Below are positions 43,897 to 52,162 of a DNA stretch of 64,000 nt, piece after piece. A model generated the notes under the pieces. It was not told the origin of the DNA, searched no databases, and saw nothing but the letters and a program-made list of their open reading frames with translations. A program made the position numbers and the translations under genes. The stretch's first letter is position 1, and each line of letters starts with the position of its first letter. The stretch is taken from assembly GCF_001026695.1 (NCBI RefSeq), contig NZ_LDNB01000002.1, positions 743,149 through 807,148 on the forward strand. The letters run 5' to 3'. Source of the stretch: Neobacillus vireti. GTDB taxonomy: Bacteria > Bacillota > Bacilli > Bacillales > Cytobacillaceae.

Positions 43897-43928
43897 AAAA
43901 ATAGCACGCCGAAGTCGGCGTGCTATTT
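43897..43928. terminator. Bidirectional terminator between convergent genes
   Basis: AAAATAGCACGCCGA pairs perfectly with TCGGCGTGCTATTTT. It includes the stop codon of the PBP gene on the minus strand. Confidence 0.9.
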
Positions 43929-46028
43929 TCCAATGCTTTTCGCTTTTTCGATTAATGAATCGATTCCTTCTCCAACCTTATATAACGCCTTATCCAAGCC
44001 CTTTTTCCAGCCTGGAGCTTTTTCTTTTATCGTCGAACCGATCTCTTGGGCGTTTTTATTTAATTCTTCGCCGATTTTCTTCGCCTGTTCATTGATGCTT
44101 TTCTTTGGAGGAGCCTCACCTGCGAGCTGAGCATTAATCGAACCTACCTCAAAGTTCTCTTTAGGCAAAAACCGATACGATTCCTTCATGATTTCTTTGA
44201 AAATCGGCACCACATTGGCCGAGCTAGAACTCGGCAGGTAATGCTCGCGGTCTGTTTTGTCATAACCAATCCAAATCGCGCCAACAAGGTTAGGGGTGTA
44301 TCCGACCATCCATTGATCCTTTGTTCCATCTACATTGTTAAACGGAAGCTGGGTAGACCCTGTTTTTCCGGCAATTTGTACACCTGGAATATGAGTGCGT
44401 TTACCTGTGCCGGTTTCCACAACGTTAAGGAGCATCGAGGTCATTTCGCCGGCCACTTTTTCTGATGTTACCTTTGTTGTCTTTGCTTTCCGTTCGACGA
44501 TGATATTCCCTGTCGGTCCGACAATTTTTGTAATTAGATGGCTTTCCTGCCGCGATCCGCCATTAGGAAAGGTGGAAAAGGCATTGGCCATTTGCAGCGG
44601 CGAAACTCCCTTACTCATGCCGCCTAGCGCAATCGCTAAATTCTTGTCTTCCTTTACCACAGGAATACCAAATCGATTTAAGGCATCAAGCCCTTTGTTT
44701 AAACCGACTTCATTAAGGAGCCAGACAGTGGGAATATTTAACGAATCTTCAAGTGCTTTATACATTGGCACTTTTCCTTGGTAGGTTTTTGAGAAATTTT
44801 CCGGTTTGTAATTTTTTCCGAAAGTAGTTGGCTCATCCACTAATTCAGATGAATAGGTGTAACCATTCTCAAGTGCCGGTGTATAGACAGCCAGCGGTTT
44901 TATCGTTGAACCAGGCTGGGCCTGTAATTGGGTGGCCCGGTTAAAGCCTCGGAAAACATGCTCACCACGCCCGCCGACAAGGGCGCGGACACCGGCGGAA
45001 GCGGGATCCATTAACACAGAGCCGCTTTGAACTAATGTATTTCCTTTTCCGCTTGGAAACAACGAATTACTTTGATACACTTTTTCAAGTCCTGCTTGAA
45101 GGTTTTGATCCATTTCGGTATAAATTCGGTATCCTCTTGTTAAAATTTCTTCCTGCGTTAATCCATAGCGGTTGATCGCCTCATTTAACACAGCGTCAAC
45201 ATAATAAGGATATCTTCGTTCCACATAACTGCCGCCGCCATCGTGAAGGCCGATTTTTTCTTGTTTTGCCTTGGTAGTTTCTTCGGCGGTAATCATTCCT
45301 AGTTCGTTCATTTTATCTAAAACCACATTGCGCCGTTTTATCGCCAGGTCATAATTTTTATACGGGTCGAGATAATTTGGTGCATGGAGGAGTCCGGCTA
45401 GCATCGCGGCTTCGCTGATGGTTACATCTTTAATGTCTTTATTAAAGTATTTTTTTGAAGCATTGCTGATTCCCCAGGCACCGCTCCCGAAATAGACTTG
45501 ATTGAGATACATTTGCAGAATCTCATCTTTTTTATAAACCTTTTCGATTTTTACCGCTAAAAATAATTCCTCTGCCTTTCGTTTATAGGTGCGTTCGGGA
45601 GAAAGTAGCGCATTTTTCGTTAACTGCTGTGTCAACGTACTGCCGCCTCCAGTAATTCTTCCGTGAATCAAGTTGCCGAAAAAAGCACGGGCTATTCCCT
45701 TAATATCAAAGCCGCCATGTTCATAAAAGCGCTCATCTTCAATTGCGACGACGGCGTTGGGCACATACTTCGGCAGTTCCGCGATTTTAGCGCCTTTTGT
45801 TCGATTGGTGGCAACATTGCTGGCCACTTTGCCATTAATATCATAGATGACCGTTGGCTCATTAAGGCCTTCCTGAAGCGATTGCACATTCGCTCTCGTT
45901 GCGAGCCAAGCAAAATAAAGAATTGTTGACAGCACAACAACGAGGAGGATTAAGAGCAAAATTTGTGTGAGGTGTTTCCGTTTCCAGAAACGGACGATTA
46001 TTTCCCATAATGAATGCAGCTTTTCCAT
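43923..46028 (-). CDS. Class A penicillin-binding protein
   Basis: This bifunctional peptidoglycan synthase has 701 residues: a cytoplasmic tail, one membrane helix (about 20-42), a GT51 glycosyltransferase domain (EDERFYEHGG, GGSTLTQQL), and a transpeptidase domain with the active Ser in PGSTIKPLA, the SLN motif and KTGST. A C-terminal extension is Lys-rich. It resembles the PbpF/PbpG group, which in Bacillus is tied to spore peptidoglycan, but the subgroup is not certain. It is monocistronic and convergent with the ECF operon. Confidence 0.92.
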   Translation of the reverse strand: MEKLHSLWEIIVRFWKRKHLTQILLLILLVVVLSTILYFAWLATRANVQSLQEGLNEPTVIYDINGKVASNVATNRTKGAKIAELPKYVPNAVVAIEDERFYEHGGFDIKGIARAFFGNLIHGRITGGGSTLTQQLTKNALLSPERTYKRKAEELFLAVKIEKVYKKDEILQMYLNQVYFGSGAWGISNASKKYFNKDIKDVTISEAAMLAGLLHAPNYLDPYKNYDLAIKRRNVVLDKMNELGMITAEETTKAKQEKIGLHDGGGSYVERRYPYYVDAVLNEAINRYGLTQEEILTRGYRIYTEMDQNLQAGLEKVYQSNSLFPSGKGNTLVQSGSVLMDPASAGVRALVGGRGEHVFRGFNRATQLQAQPGSTIKPLAVYTPALENGYTYSSELVDEPTTFGKNYKPENFSKTYQGKVPMYKALEDSLNIPTVWLLNEVGLNKGLDALNRFGIPVVKEDKNLAIALGGMSKGVSPLQMANAFSTFPNGGSRQESHLITKIVGPTGNIIVERKAKTTKVTSEKVAGEMTSMLLNVVETGTGKRTHIPGVQIAGKTGSTQLPFNNVDGTKDQWMVGYTPNLVGAIWIGYDKTDREHYLPSSSSANVVPIFKEIMKESYRFLPKENFEVGSINAQLAGEAPPKKSINEQAKKIGEELNKNAQEIGSTIKEKAPGWKKGLDKALYKVGEGIDSLIEKAKSIGK

Positions 46029-46228
46029 ACATTCTCCTTACTTTTAAAAAGGATTTTTCAATTTATTTATTATAAGTTTTTCTGGCAGAAAAGACTAGCA
46101 AAAGCATTTTTTTGCTACTACTTTTCCCTTTAAGAGTAAATTTATAAATTTTTTTTAGACTTTATGTAGGGGTTAAATAATCGTCCTTCGTCTAATAGTG
46201 TGAAGTGATAGGGAGGTAGGAAGAAATA

Positions 46229-46927
46229 ATGATTACGGTAAAAAAGTTAAGCCATGATTTTGTGATTGGAAAAAAAGGTAGACAAACGATTATTCCGATA
46301 CTAAGAGATATTTCTTTTTCGGTGGAAAAAGGGGAAATTGTTACGATTGTCGGCAGAAGCGGCTCGGGTAAATCGACGTTATTAAATTTGGTCAGCGGTT
46401 TTATACACCCTAAAGAGGGGGAAATCTGGATTAGCGGGGAAAAGGTTTCTAATCTGAATGAAGCAAAATTTGCTGATTTCCGGATTCATAATCTTGGATT
46501 TATTTTTCAAAGCTTTCAATTGATTCCTAGTATGACAGCCTTTCAGAATGTAGAACTGCCGCTGATCTTAAAAGGTATAAATGAGGGTGAACGAAGAAAG
46601 CAAACTGAGGAGATGCTGAAGAAAGTGGGGTTGCTTGACTACCAGGACCATTATCCTGGTGAACTGTCCGGCGGGCAGCAGCAGCGGGTCAGTATTGCCC
46701 GCGCCTTAATTGTTAATCCGCCGATTATCCTTGCTGATGAACCAACAGGGAGTCTTGATAGTGAAACAGAGGAAGATTTGCTGAAATTTATCAAGGAATT
46801 AAACCGGGATTTGGGTATCACGTTTTTGATTATTACCCACGATGATAAGGTCGCTGAAATTGGTCATCGCACAATTGAATTACGGGACGGCCGGATTTTT
46901 GAGGAGGTTAGATTAGTATGCAACTAA
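46229..46927 (+). CDS. ABC transporter ATPase, MacB/LolD type
   Basis: The 232-residue ATPase has Walker A GRSGSGKST, signature LSGGQQQRVSIARAL, Walker B IILADEPTGSLDSE and a switch His in IITHDDK. The GEL/GEVSG-like subgroup acts with FtsX-type permeases. Substrate export or mechanotransmission at the cell envelope is the known role. GGGAGGTAGG precedes the ATG. The permease gene overlaps by ten bases. Confidence 0.92.
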   Translation: MITVKKLSHDFVIGKKGRQTIIPILRDISFSVEKGEIVTIVGRSGSGKSTLLNLVSGFIHPKEGEIWISGEKVSNLNEAKFADFRIHNLGFIFQSFQLIPSMTAFQNVELPLILKGINEGERRKQTEEMLKKVGLLDYQDHYPGELSGGQQQRVSIARALIVNPPIILADEPTGSLDSETEEDLLKFIKELNRDLGITFLIITHDDKVAEIGHRTIELRDGRIFEEVRLVCN

Positions 46928-48267
46928 AGGATCAATTTCGCTTTGTGCGCCAAAATATGAAGAAAAATAAGACGCGCGTGTTTATGACGATCCTGGCAAC
47001 AGCAATGGGCTGTGCTTTCCTGATCGTGCTAGCGTCGGTCGGTTTTGGTTTACAAAAATCGGTTGTCAAGGAAATGACCGAACAGCGGGTCATTACGCAA
47101 ATTGATGTTCACGGGAAAGAGATTGCTGACCAAGGCGGGTTTCGTCCTGTTAGCGAGAAGGATATTCAAATTTTTGAAAAGCTTAAAGATGTTAAGGCTG
47201 TTACTAGACGGAAAATGCTTCAGCAGGAAGGCAATTTTTCGATTGGAAACTATCAAGAGCCAGCGCAAACGGTTGTCGCGAACTTCCCATCGGAAGTGAA
47301 AGCGGGTCTTGAGTTGTCAGCGGGCAGGCTCCCAAAGGGGGAGGATGAAGTAGTCGTGGGTTACAATTTCCCGCTCAATCTTGCAATCAAGGATGCTCCT
47401 GATGACCGCTATGACGATAAGGGGCAATTAAAGGCAGAATACCGCTACACCGGCAAATTAATCGGAGAGAAACTTGAAATAACGGTTAGACAGTTGAAGG
47501 ATGGGAAACAAGAGGAAAAAACGATTCCTTTGACTGTGGTGGGAATATCGAAGAAGCCGACAAGAGAGTGGGCAGAAGATAGAAGTGTGTTTATTTCTGA
47601 TACGATCTTAACAGAAATTGAGAATTTTACTGGAACACCTAAGGGATACTTACTTGATCCCAATAGTGAAGTTCCAAAAGACCAAGATATCCATGAAAAT
47701 TCGTTTGATGAAGTGAAGATTTATGCGAGAAATATGGAGGCAGTCCAAGGGATTTCAGATCAATTAAAGGATATGAACTACGCGACCTATTCGGTTGTAA
47801 ATGAATTGAAAGAAGTCAATATGATTTTTATGATAGCGAAGGCAGGGCTTATCTTTATTGGCACCATTGCCATTCTTATTGCATCGATTGGCATTTATAA
47901 TACGATGACGATGGCGGTTACCGAGCGGGCTCCTGATATTGGCATTATGAAAGCAATTGGGGCGAATCCAAAAACAATCAAGCGGATTTTTCTGCTTGAA
48001 AGCAGCTATATTGGTTTGATCGGTGCGCTCATCGGAACGCTCGTTTCTTACGGGATTAGTTACGCTGTCAATTTTGCGATTCCATTAATCATTAAACAAG
48101 CATTCGGGAAAGAGACAGAGATTAATATCATTTTTAGTGATATTCCGTTTATTTTACCGGTTATTTGTATCGTGATTTGTTATGGGGTGACAATCATTTC
48201 AGGATACCGCCCGGCACAACGGGCTACGAGAGTAGATGTATTAAAAGCGATGCGCAGAGAAGTCTAA
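46918..48267 (+). CDS. ABC transporter permease, FtsX/MacB type
   Basis: The 449-residue protein has an N-terminal helix, a large extracellular MacB-PCD-type domain (about 45-300) and three C-terminal helices with the FtsX core (GIYNTMTMAVTERAPDIGIMKAIGA). With the preceding ATPase it forms a complete MacB-like exporter. No membrane-fusion protein gene is beside it. GAGGAGG precedes the ATG. Confidence 0.9.
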   Translation: MQLKDQFRFVRQNMKKNKTRVFMTILATAMGCAFLIVLASVGFGLQKSVVKEMTEQRVITQIDVHGKEIADQGGFRPVSEKDIQIFEKLKDVKAVTRRKMLQQEGNFSIGNYQEPAQTVVANFPSEVKAGLELSAGRLPKGEDEVVVGYNFPLNLAIKDAPDDRYDDKGQLKAEYRYTGKLIGEKLEITVRQLKDGKQEEKTIPLTVVGISKKPTREWAEDRSVFISDTILTEIENFTGTPKGYLLDPNSEVPKDQDIHENSFDEVKIYARNMEAVQGISDQLKDMNYATYSVVNELKEVNMIFMIAKAGLIFIGTIAILIASIGIYNTMTMAVTERAPDIGIMKAIGANPKTIKRIFLLESSYIGLIGALIGTLVSYGISYAVNFAIPLIIKQAFGKETEINIIFSDIPFILPVICIVICYGVTIISGYRPAQRATRVDVLKAMRREV

Positions 48268-48318
48268 TAAATCGCGAAAACCAATGATAATCGCAGACAA
48301 CCATTTCTTAGTACAAGC

Positions 48319-48348
48319 ATATGTTAATAGAAAGAATAATTAACATAT
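48319..48348. promoter_or_regulatory. Inverted repeat ahead of the holin gene
   Basis: The perfect 10-bp arms ATATGTTAAT (48319-48328) and ATTAACATAT (48339-48348) are separated by ten bases. They end a few bases before the holin Shine-Dalgarno. It could be an operator or an mRNA hairpin controlling translation. Confidence 0.5.
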
Positions 48349-48366
48349 TGGAAAGGGGATGGGATG

Positions 48367-48633
48367 ATGATTAACTGGAAAGTCAGGTTTAGAAACCGAA
48401 ACTGGGTGATTGCATTTATTTCACAGTTGATGATTGTCGCACAATTAGTATTGGCGGGGTTACATTCATTAGGCATAACCGATTTTCAATTAACAGATGC
48501 GATTCAGAGTTATATCATTACATTGGCGAATGCCATATTTGTTTTGCTATCTATGCTGGGGCTCGTTCAGGACCCCACCACAAAAGGTTATGGTGACAGT
48601 GAGCGGGCGTTAAAATACAAAGATCCAAATTAA
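48367..48633 (+). CDS. Phage phi LC3-type holin, solitary
   Basis: The 88-residue product starts INWKVRFRNRNWV, has two hydrophobic segments and ends LGLVQDPTTKGYGDSERALKY. That end is the signature of the phi LC3 holin family. Holins permeabilise the membrane for endolysin release. Here there is no endolysin or other phage gene within the window, so it is either a relic or a domesticated holin. Two adjacent ATGs exist; the second is better spaced from AAAGGGG. Confidence 0.85.
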   Translation: MINWKVRFRNRNWVIAFISQLMIVAQLVLAGLHSLGITDFQLTDAIQSYIITLANAIFVLLSMLGLVQDPTTKGYGDSERALKYKDPN

Positions 48634-48641
48634 TCTATATA

Positions 48642-48671
48642 AGTCAGCTCCCTCGGGAGTTGACTTTTTTA
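48642..48671 (+). terminator. Holin gene terminator
   Basis: AGTCAGCTCCC-TCG-GGGAGTTGACT is followed by TTTTTT. Confidence 0.85.
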
Positions 48672-48686
48672 CATAAAATGTCTAAT

Positions 48687-48812
48687 TAGCCAAAAGGGGG
48701 CGAAAAGTAGCCAAAACGGGTGGAAAAATAGCCAAAACCCTTCAGAAAATAGCCAAAACAGGTAAAAAAATAGCCAAAACCCCTCAGAAAATAGCCAAAA
48801 CAAAAATCCTTC
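48687..48812. repeat. 21-bp tandem repeat array 2 (TAGCCAAAAC)
   Basis: Six units start at 48687, 48708, 48729, 48750, 48771 and 48792, exactly 21 bp apart. Each begins TAGCCAAAA(C) and varies in the second half. The minus strand has an open frame across it with a seven-residue period, judged an artefact. Confidence 0.88.
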
Positions 48813-48965
48813 TTCTTTCAATCGAAAAAAGTGAGTCAAGTCTTCAAGGAAATCCAAGCTGGACAGTGCGCTTGCGGATTAATTAGAGTAATAAAATTCT
48901 TTACAACTTTCGCGCAAATTGGTTTACTTGATAGGTATCTAAAAAGAAGTGAGAGGCAAATACAT

Positions 48966-50180
48966 ATGATGAAAGTTAAAAACTATGTTGGACAGTTCCA
49001 TCCGATTGTCTGGGTTTTGTTAATTGGCACGGTGTTATCCAGGGGCTCCGCGTTTATGACGCTGCCGTTTCTATCAATCTATTTATCAAGACATATGGAC
49101 CTGTCACCAATCATTATTGGTATAACTGTCGGGATGAGTCCGTTAATGGGGACGGTGGGGGGATTCATTGGCGGCCACTTATCTGACAGGTTTGGCCGTA
49201 AACCAATCATGCTCGTCTCGTTGTTTATGGTAGCATTTGTTTACTATGGGTTCACAGTGGCAACAGGACAAGGCTGGTTTATCTTGTTAAATGCCTTAAA
49301 CGGGCTTAGTAACTCCTTCTTTGAACCGACAGCACAAGCGTTGATGGCTGATTTAACTGAAAAGACGAAGCGAATGAAGGTGTATTCGTTACGATATACC
49401 GCGATGAATATCGGTGCATCCGTTGGTCCGCTTATCGGTGCTTATTTAGCTAACACCTCAGCAAAGCTGTCCTTTGCGATAACGGGGACAATCTATTTGC
49501 TTTACGCCCTTGTTTTGGTTTACTTTTTACAACGGCTTGTCGTGCCGCTATCGCAAGAAGGAAATAGCAAGAAGGTTGTATCCTTTGGTGCTGCTTTTCG
49601 GATTATAAAGACAGATAAGGCGTTACGATATTTAATCATCGGCATCATTTTGGTCAACATGGGCTATGTTCAAATTGATTCCAACTTGCCGCAAATATTA
49701 GAAGGAACCGTTGAAAATGGCATATTAATTTTTTCGATACTGATTACGATTAATGCGGTAATGGTTGTAGTTCTGCAGATGCCGATTAGCCATCTAGCTG
49801 AAAAATTTAGGTTGATGCAAGTCATGGTTGTTGGTGCTGTTTTTATGGCAGCCGGATTGGTTTGCTTTAGTTTTGTCAGCGGCTGGGCGACCGCTATAAT
49901 TGCCATCGTCTTATTAACCTTGGGAGAAATATTGATCTTTCCTTCCAACAGCATGATGATTGATCAGCTTGCCCCGGAACATTTGCGCGGCACTTATTTC
50001 GGAGCAGCCCAATTTCGGAAGATTGGGAACTTTATCGGCCCTGTCTTCGGCGGGTATCTGCTTAGCCATTTCCAAGGACAAATCATGTTTTGGGTAATCG
50101 CACTCGTAACGCTCGGAAGTATTATTTTCTTCACTGCCGGTAATAAATTCAGAGTTACAAAAGCCGACGAGGTAGTTTAA
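48966..50180 (+). CDS. MFS transporter, drug-exporter type
   Basis: The major facilitator has 404 residues and twelve helices. Motif A is GGHLSDRFGRKPIM in the second loop, and the antiporter-type pattern in helix 5 (YTAMNIGASVGPLIGAYLA) points to efflux. Substrate is unknown. The open frame extends back to 48831 through poorly protein-like sequence next to the repeat array. GAGAGG nine bases before ATG 48966 sets the start. Confidence 0.9.
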   Translation: MMKVKNYVGQFHPIVWVLLIGTVLSRGSAFMTLPFLSIYLSRHMDLSPIIIGITVGMSPLMGTVGGFIGGHLSDRFGRKPIMLVSLFMVAFVYYGFTVATGQGWFILLNALNGLSNSFFEPTAQALMADLTEKTKRMKVYSLRYTAMNIGASVGPLIGAYLANTSAKLSFAITGTIYLLYALVLVYFLQRLVVPLSQEGNSKKVVSFGAAFRIIKTDKALRYLIIGIILVNMGYVQIDSNLPQILEGTVENGILIFSILITINAVMVVVLQMPISHLAEKFRLMQVMVVGAVFMAAGLVCFSFVSGWATAIIAIVLLTLGEILIFPSNSMMIDQLAPEHLRGTYFGAAQFRKIGNFIGPVFGGYLLSHFQGQIMFWVIALVTLGSIIFFTAGNKFRVTKADEVV

Positions 50181-50238
50181 CTGAGGAATGTATCATTTTT
50201 AGTGGGAATTTACATGTTATGAGCGGGTATAGTGGTCT

Positions 50239-50343
50239 ATGGGCGAATTTGCAGGTTCAATGGGCGAATTTTGCTGTTTAATGGCCGAATTTGCAGGTTC
50301 AATGGGCGAATTTAGCCATTCAATGGGCGAATTCAAAAAAACA
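50239..50343. repeat. 21-bp tandem repeat array 3 (ATGGGCGAATTT)
   Basis: Units start at 50239, 50260, 50281, 50302 and 50323, exactly 21 bp apart. The core is ATGGGCGAATTTGC and the tails are similar (AGGTTCA). It lies between convergent genes. Confidence 0.88.
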
Positions 50344-50415
50344 ACAATCTTTTAGAAATGGCCTTCAAAAAAAGGAAAAATTCCTCTGGATATAAAATCC
50401 AGAGGCATTACTATG

Positions 50416-51360
50416 TTATCTTAAAATATCCTCGATTGTTGCAAGGGTTTCCGCGCTTAGTTTCACACCGGAAGCTTTCACGTTTTCTTCGACTTGCTCT
50501 GGGCGGCTCGCACCCACCAAAGCACTTGCGACATTACTTTGTCTTAAAATCCATGCGAGGGCAAGGTTGGCAAGCGAAAGATCATTTTCTTGGGCCACTC
50601 CTTTTAAAAGCTCTACTTTATCGAGATTTTCGTCGGATAAAAATCCAGATAGGCTGCTGTATTTTTCCTGTGCACCACGAGAACCCGCTGGGGCTTTTTC
50701 ACCCTTTTTATATTTTCCCGTTAAGACACCTTGTGCAAGCGGCGACCAAACGACTTGCCCGATTCCATGCTTTTCGGAAACTGGAAGGACTTCTTTTTCA
50801 ATATAGCGCTGCAGCATGCTGTATTGCGGCTGATTGACGACAATCCGGTCGAGAAGCTTCTTATCAGCGAGATGAACCGCTTCGGAAATTTGTTCGGCCG
50901 TCCACTCACTCACACCCACATATAGAATTTTTCCTTGGCGAACAAGGTCATCAATTGCGCGCAATGTCTCGTCGAGCGGTGTTTCAGCGTCAAATCGATG
51001 GCAATAATAAATGTCAACATAGTCCGTGTTCAGACGTTTTAAGCTTGCATGGCATTGCTCGATGACATGTTTGCGCGATAAACCTCTGTCGTTTGGTCCA
51101 TCGCCCATTGGCCAAAATACCTTCGTGGCTAGTACAAACGAATCACGTGCATATTTCTTAAGAGCCTTCCCGACGACAATCTCGGCTTCACCGCGCATGT
51201 AAACATTGGCTGTATCAAAAAAATTAATCCCTAAGTCGTACGCTTTGTCAATCGATGCGGCTGCATTTTGTTCTTCGACATAACCACCATATGTAAGCCA
51301 GCTGCCCAAACTAATTTCACTTACCTTTAACCCTGTTTTTCCTAAGCGGCGATATTCCAT
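50416..51360 (-). CDS. Aldo/keto reductase (AKR6/AKR14-like)
   Basis: The 314-residue TIM-barrel NADPH oxidoreductase has the catalytic tetrad in FFDTANVYMRGEAE (Asp, Tyr), LATKVFW (Lys) and YYCHRFD (His). The N-terminus (MEYRRLGKTGLKVSEISLG) and the late cofactor segment match the group of voltage-gated potassium channel beta-subunit-like reductases. It would reduce aldehydes or ketones. The frame opens far upstream, but GGGGG six to seven bases before ATG 51360 fixes the start. Confidence 0.93.
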   Translation of the reverse strand: MEYRRLGKTGLKVSEISLGSWLTYGGYVEEQNAAASIDKAYDLGINFFDTANVYMRGEAEIVVGKALKKYARDSFVLATKVFWPMGDGPNDRGLSRKHVIEQCHASLKRLNTDYVDIYYCHRFDAETPLDETLRAIDDLVRQGKILYVGVSEWTAEQISEAVHLADKKLLDRIVVNQPQYSMLQRYIEKEVLPVSEKHGIGQVVWSPLAQGVLTGKYKKGEKAPAGSRGAQEKYSSLSGFLSDENLDKVELLKGVAQENDLSLANLALAWILRQSNVASALVGASRPEQVEENVKASGVKLSAETLATIEDILR

Positions 51361-51560
51361 GATTATTCCCCCTTGAAAAATTTCGTAATTCAAAATAAAA
51401 GTACTACATGTACAGGCAAAATGTCTACTATTTAGCAACTTTTCTGATAAAATAAGAGCGAGGAAGTAATTGTAAAAGAATGGTAAGTGCAACATAGTTG
51501 GTACTTCTTTAGTTGAATCTCGAATATGATGAATCATCTATTTGAAAAGGGGTCCTTAAT

Positions 51561-51773
51561 ATGTCTTTTTGGATAACTATTTGTGGACTATTTTTTGGAT
51601 TACTGCTTATCATCGAGGAATTAATCTATTTTAGTTGGAATCGATATGTGTACGGACCGAATCTGGAAAGGAAAATGAAACGAAAGAATAGAATCAAGTG
51701 GCTGCTAGCTCTTTTTAAAAGGAAAACAGTAGCAGAAATTCATGAAACAAATCAGAAAGAAAGCCCGCTGTAA
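51561..51773 (+). CDS. Small membrane protein, unknown
   Basis: The 70-residue product has one N-terminal transmembrane helix (WITICGLFFGLLLIIEELIYF), then a strongly basic stretch (ERKMKRKNRIKW) and a hydrophilic tail. No family is recognised. AAAAGGGG precedes the ATG. Its stop codon lies in the loop of its own terminator hairpin. Confidence 0.65.
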   Translation: MSFWITICGLFFGLLLIIEELIYFSWNRYVYGPNLERKMKRKNRIKWLLALFKRKTVAEIHETNQKESPL

Positions 51774-51787
51774 AGCGGGCTTTCTTT
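51759..51787 (+). terminator. Terminator overlapping the gene end
   Basis: GAAAGCCCGCT-GTAA-AGCGGGCTTTC is followed by TTT. The TAA stop at 51771-51773 falls in and beside the loop. The stem also serves the convergent small gene. Confidence 0.85.
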
Positions 51788-51791
51788 ACTA

Positions 51792-52025
51792 TTAATTTGG
51801 CGTTGAACTGCTCTTCCGTTTTTTTAAGAAGGACATGATTGCTTTGATAAAAAAAAACAAAAAAAACAGCGTGACAATGATATATTCCGCTGGTTCCATC
51901 ACTCTAAACGGAGTGATAGCCTTCCAAATTATTCCTCTTTTTGGAATTCCCATTAAAATGTCTAAGCCGATAATTAAGCACAACAAAGCAAGAGCTAAAG
52001 AAATAGTTACGATAAAAAGTTTCAA
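51792..52025 (-). CDS. Small two-helix membrane protein, unknown
   Basis: The product has 77 residues with helices near residues 3-24 (LFIVTISLALALLCLIIGL) and about 48-66 (YIIVTLFFLFFFI), then a basic tail KKRKSSS. No family is recognised. The frame opens at TTG 52040. GAAGGTG is correctly spaced for TTG 52025, which is preferred. It converges with the gene at 51561. Confidence 0.55.
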   Translation of the reverse strand: MKLFIVTISLALALLCLIIGLDILMGIPKRGIIWKAITPFRVMEPAEYIIVTLFFLFFFIKAIMSFLKKRKSSSTPN

Positions 52026-52162
52026 CCGCGTCACCTTCAAAATGTAATATTTTTATTGTTTTGTTCCTAGCAAATTAATATGCAGGGATAATTGGAAATC
52101 CTTTGGGTAATCTATCCAATATTGAACAATAATTTTGGTATAGCTAAAGTGAGGCAAAAATT

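Noticed and set aside
48367..48633. Prophage region
   Set aside because: Only the holin is phage-like. Neighbours are ordinary transporter genes, and no integrase, endolysin or att-like repeat was seen.
48669..48857. Minus-strand open frame of 62 codons with a Trp/Phe-rich heptad pattern
   Set aside because: The period is forced by the 21-bp DNA repeat (array 2). There is no ribosome site and the composition is implausible.
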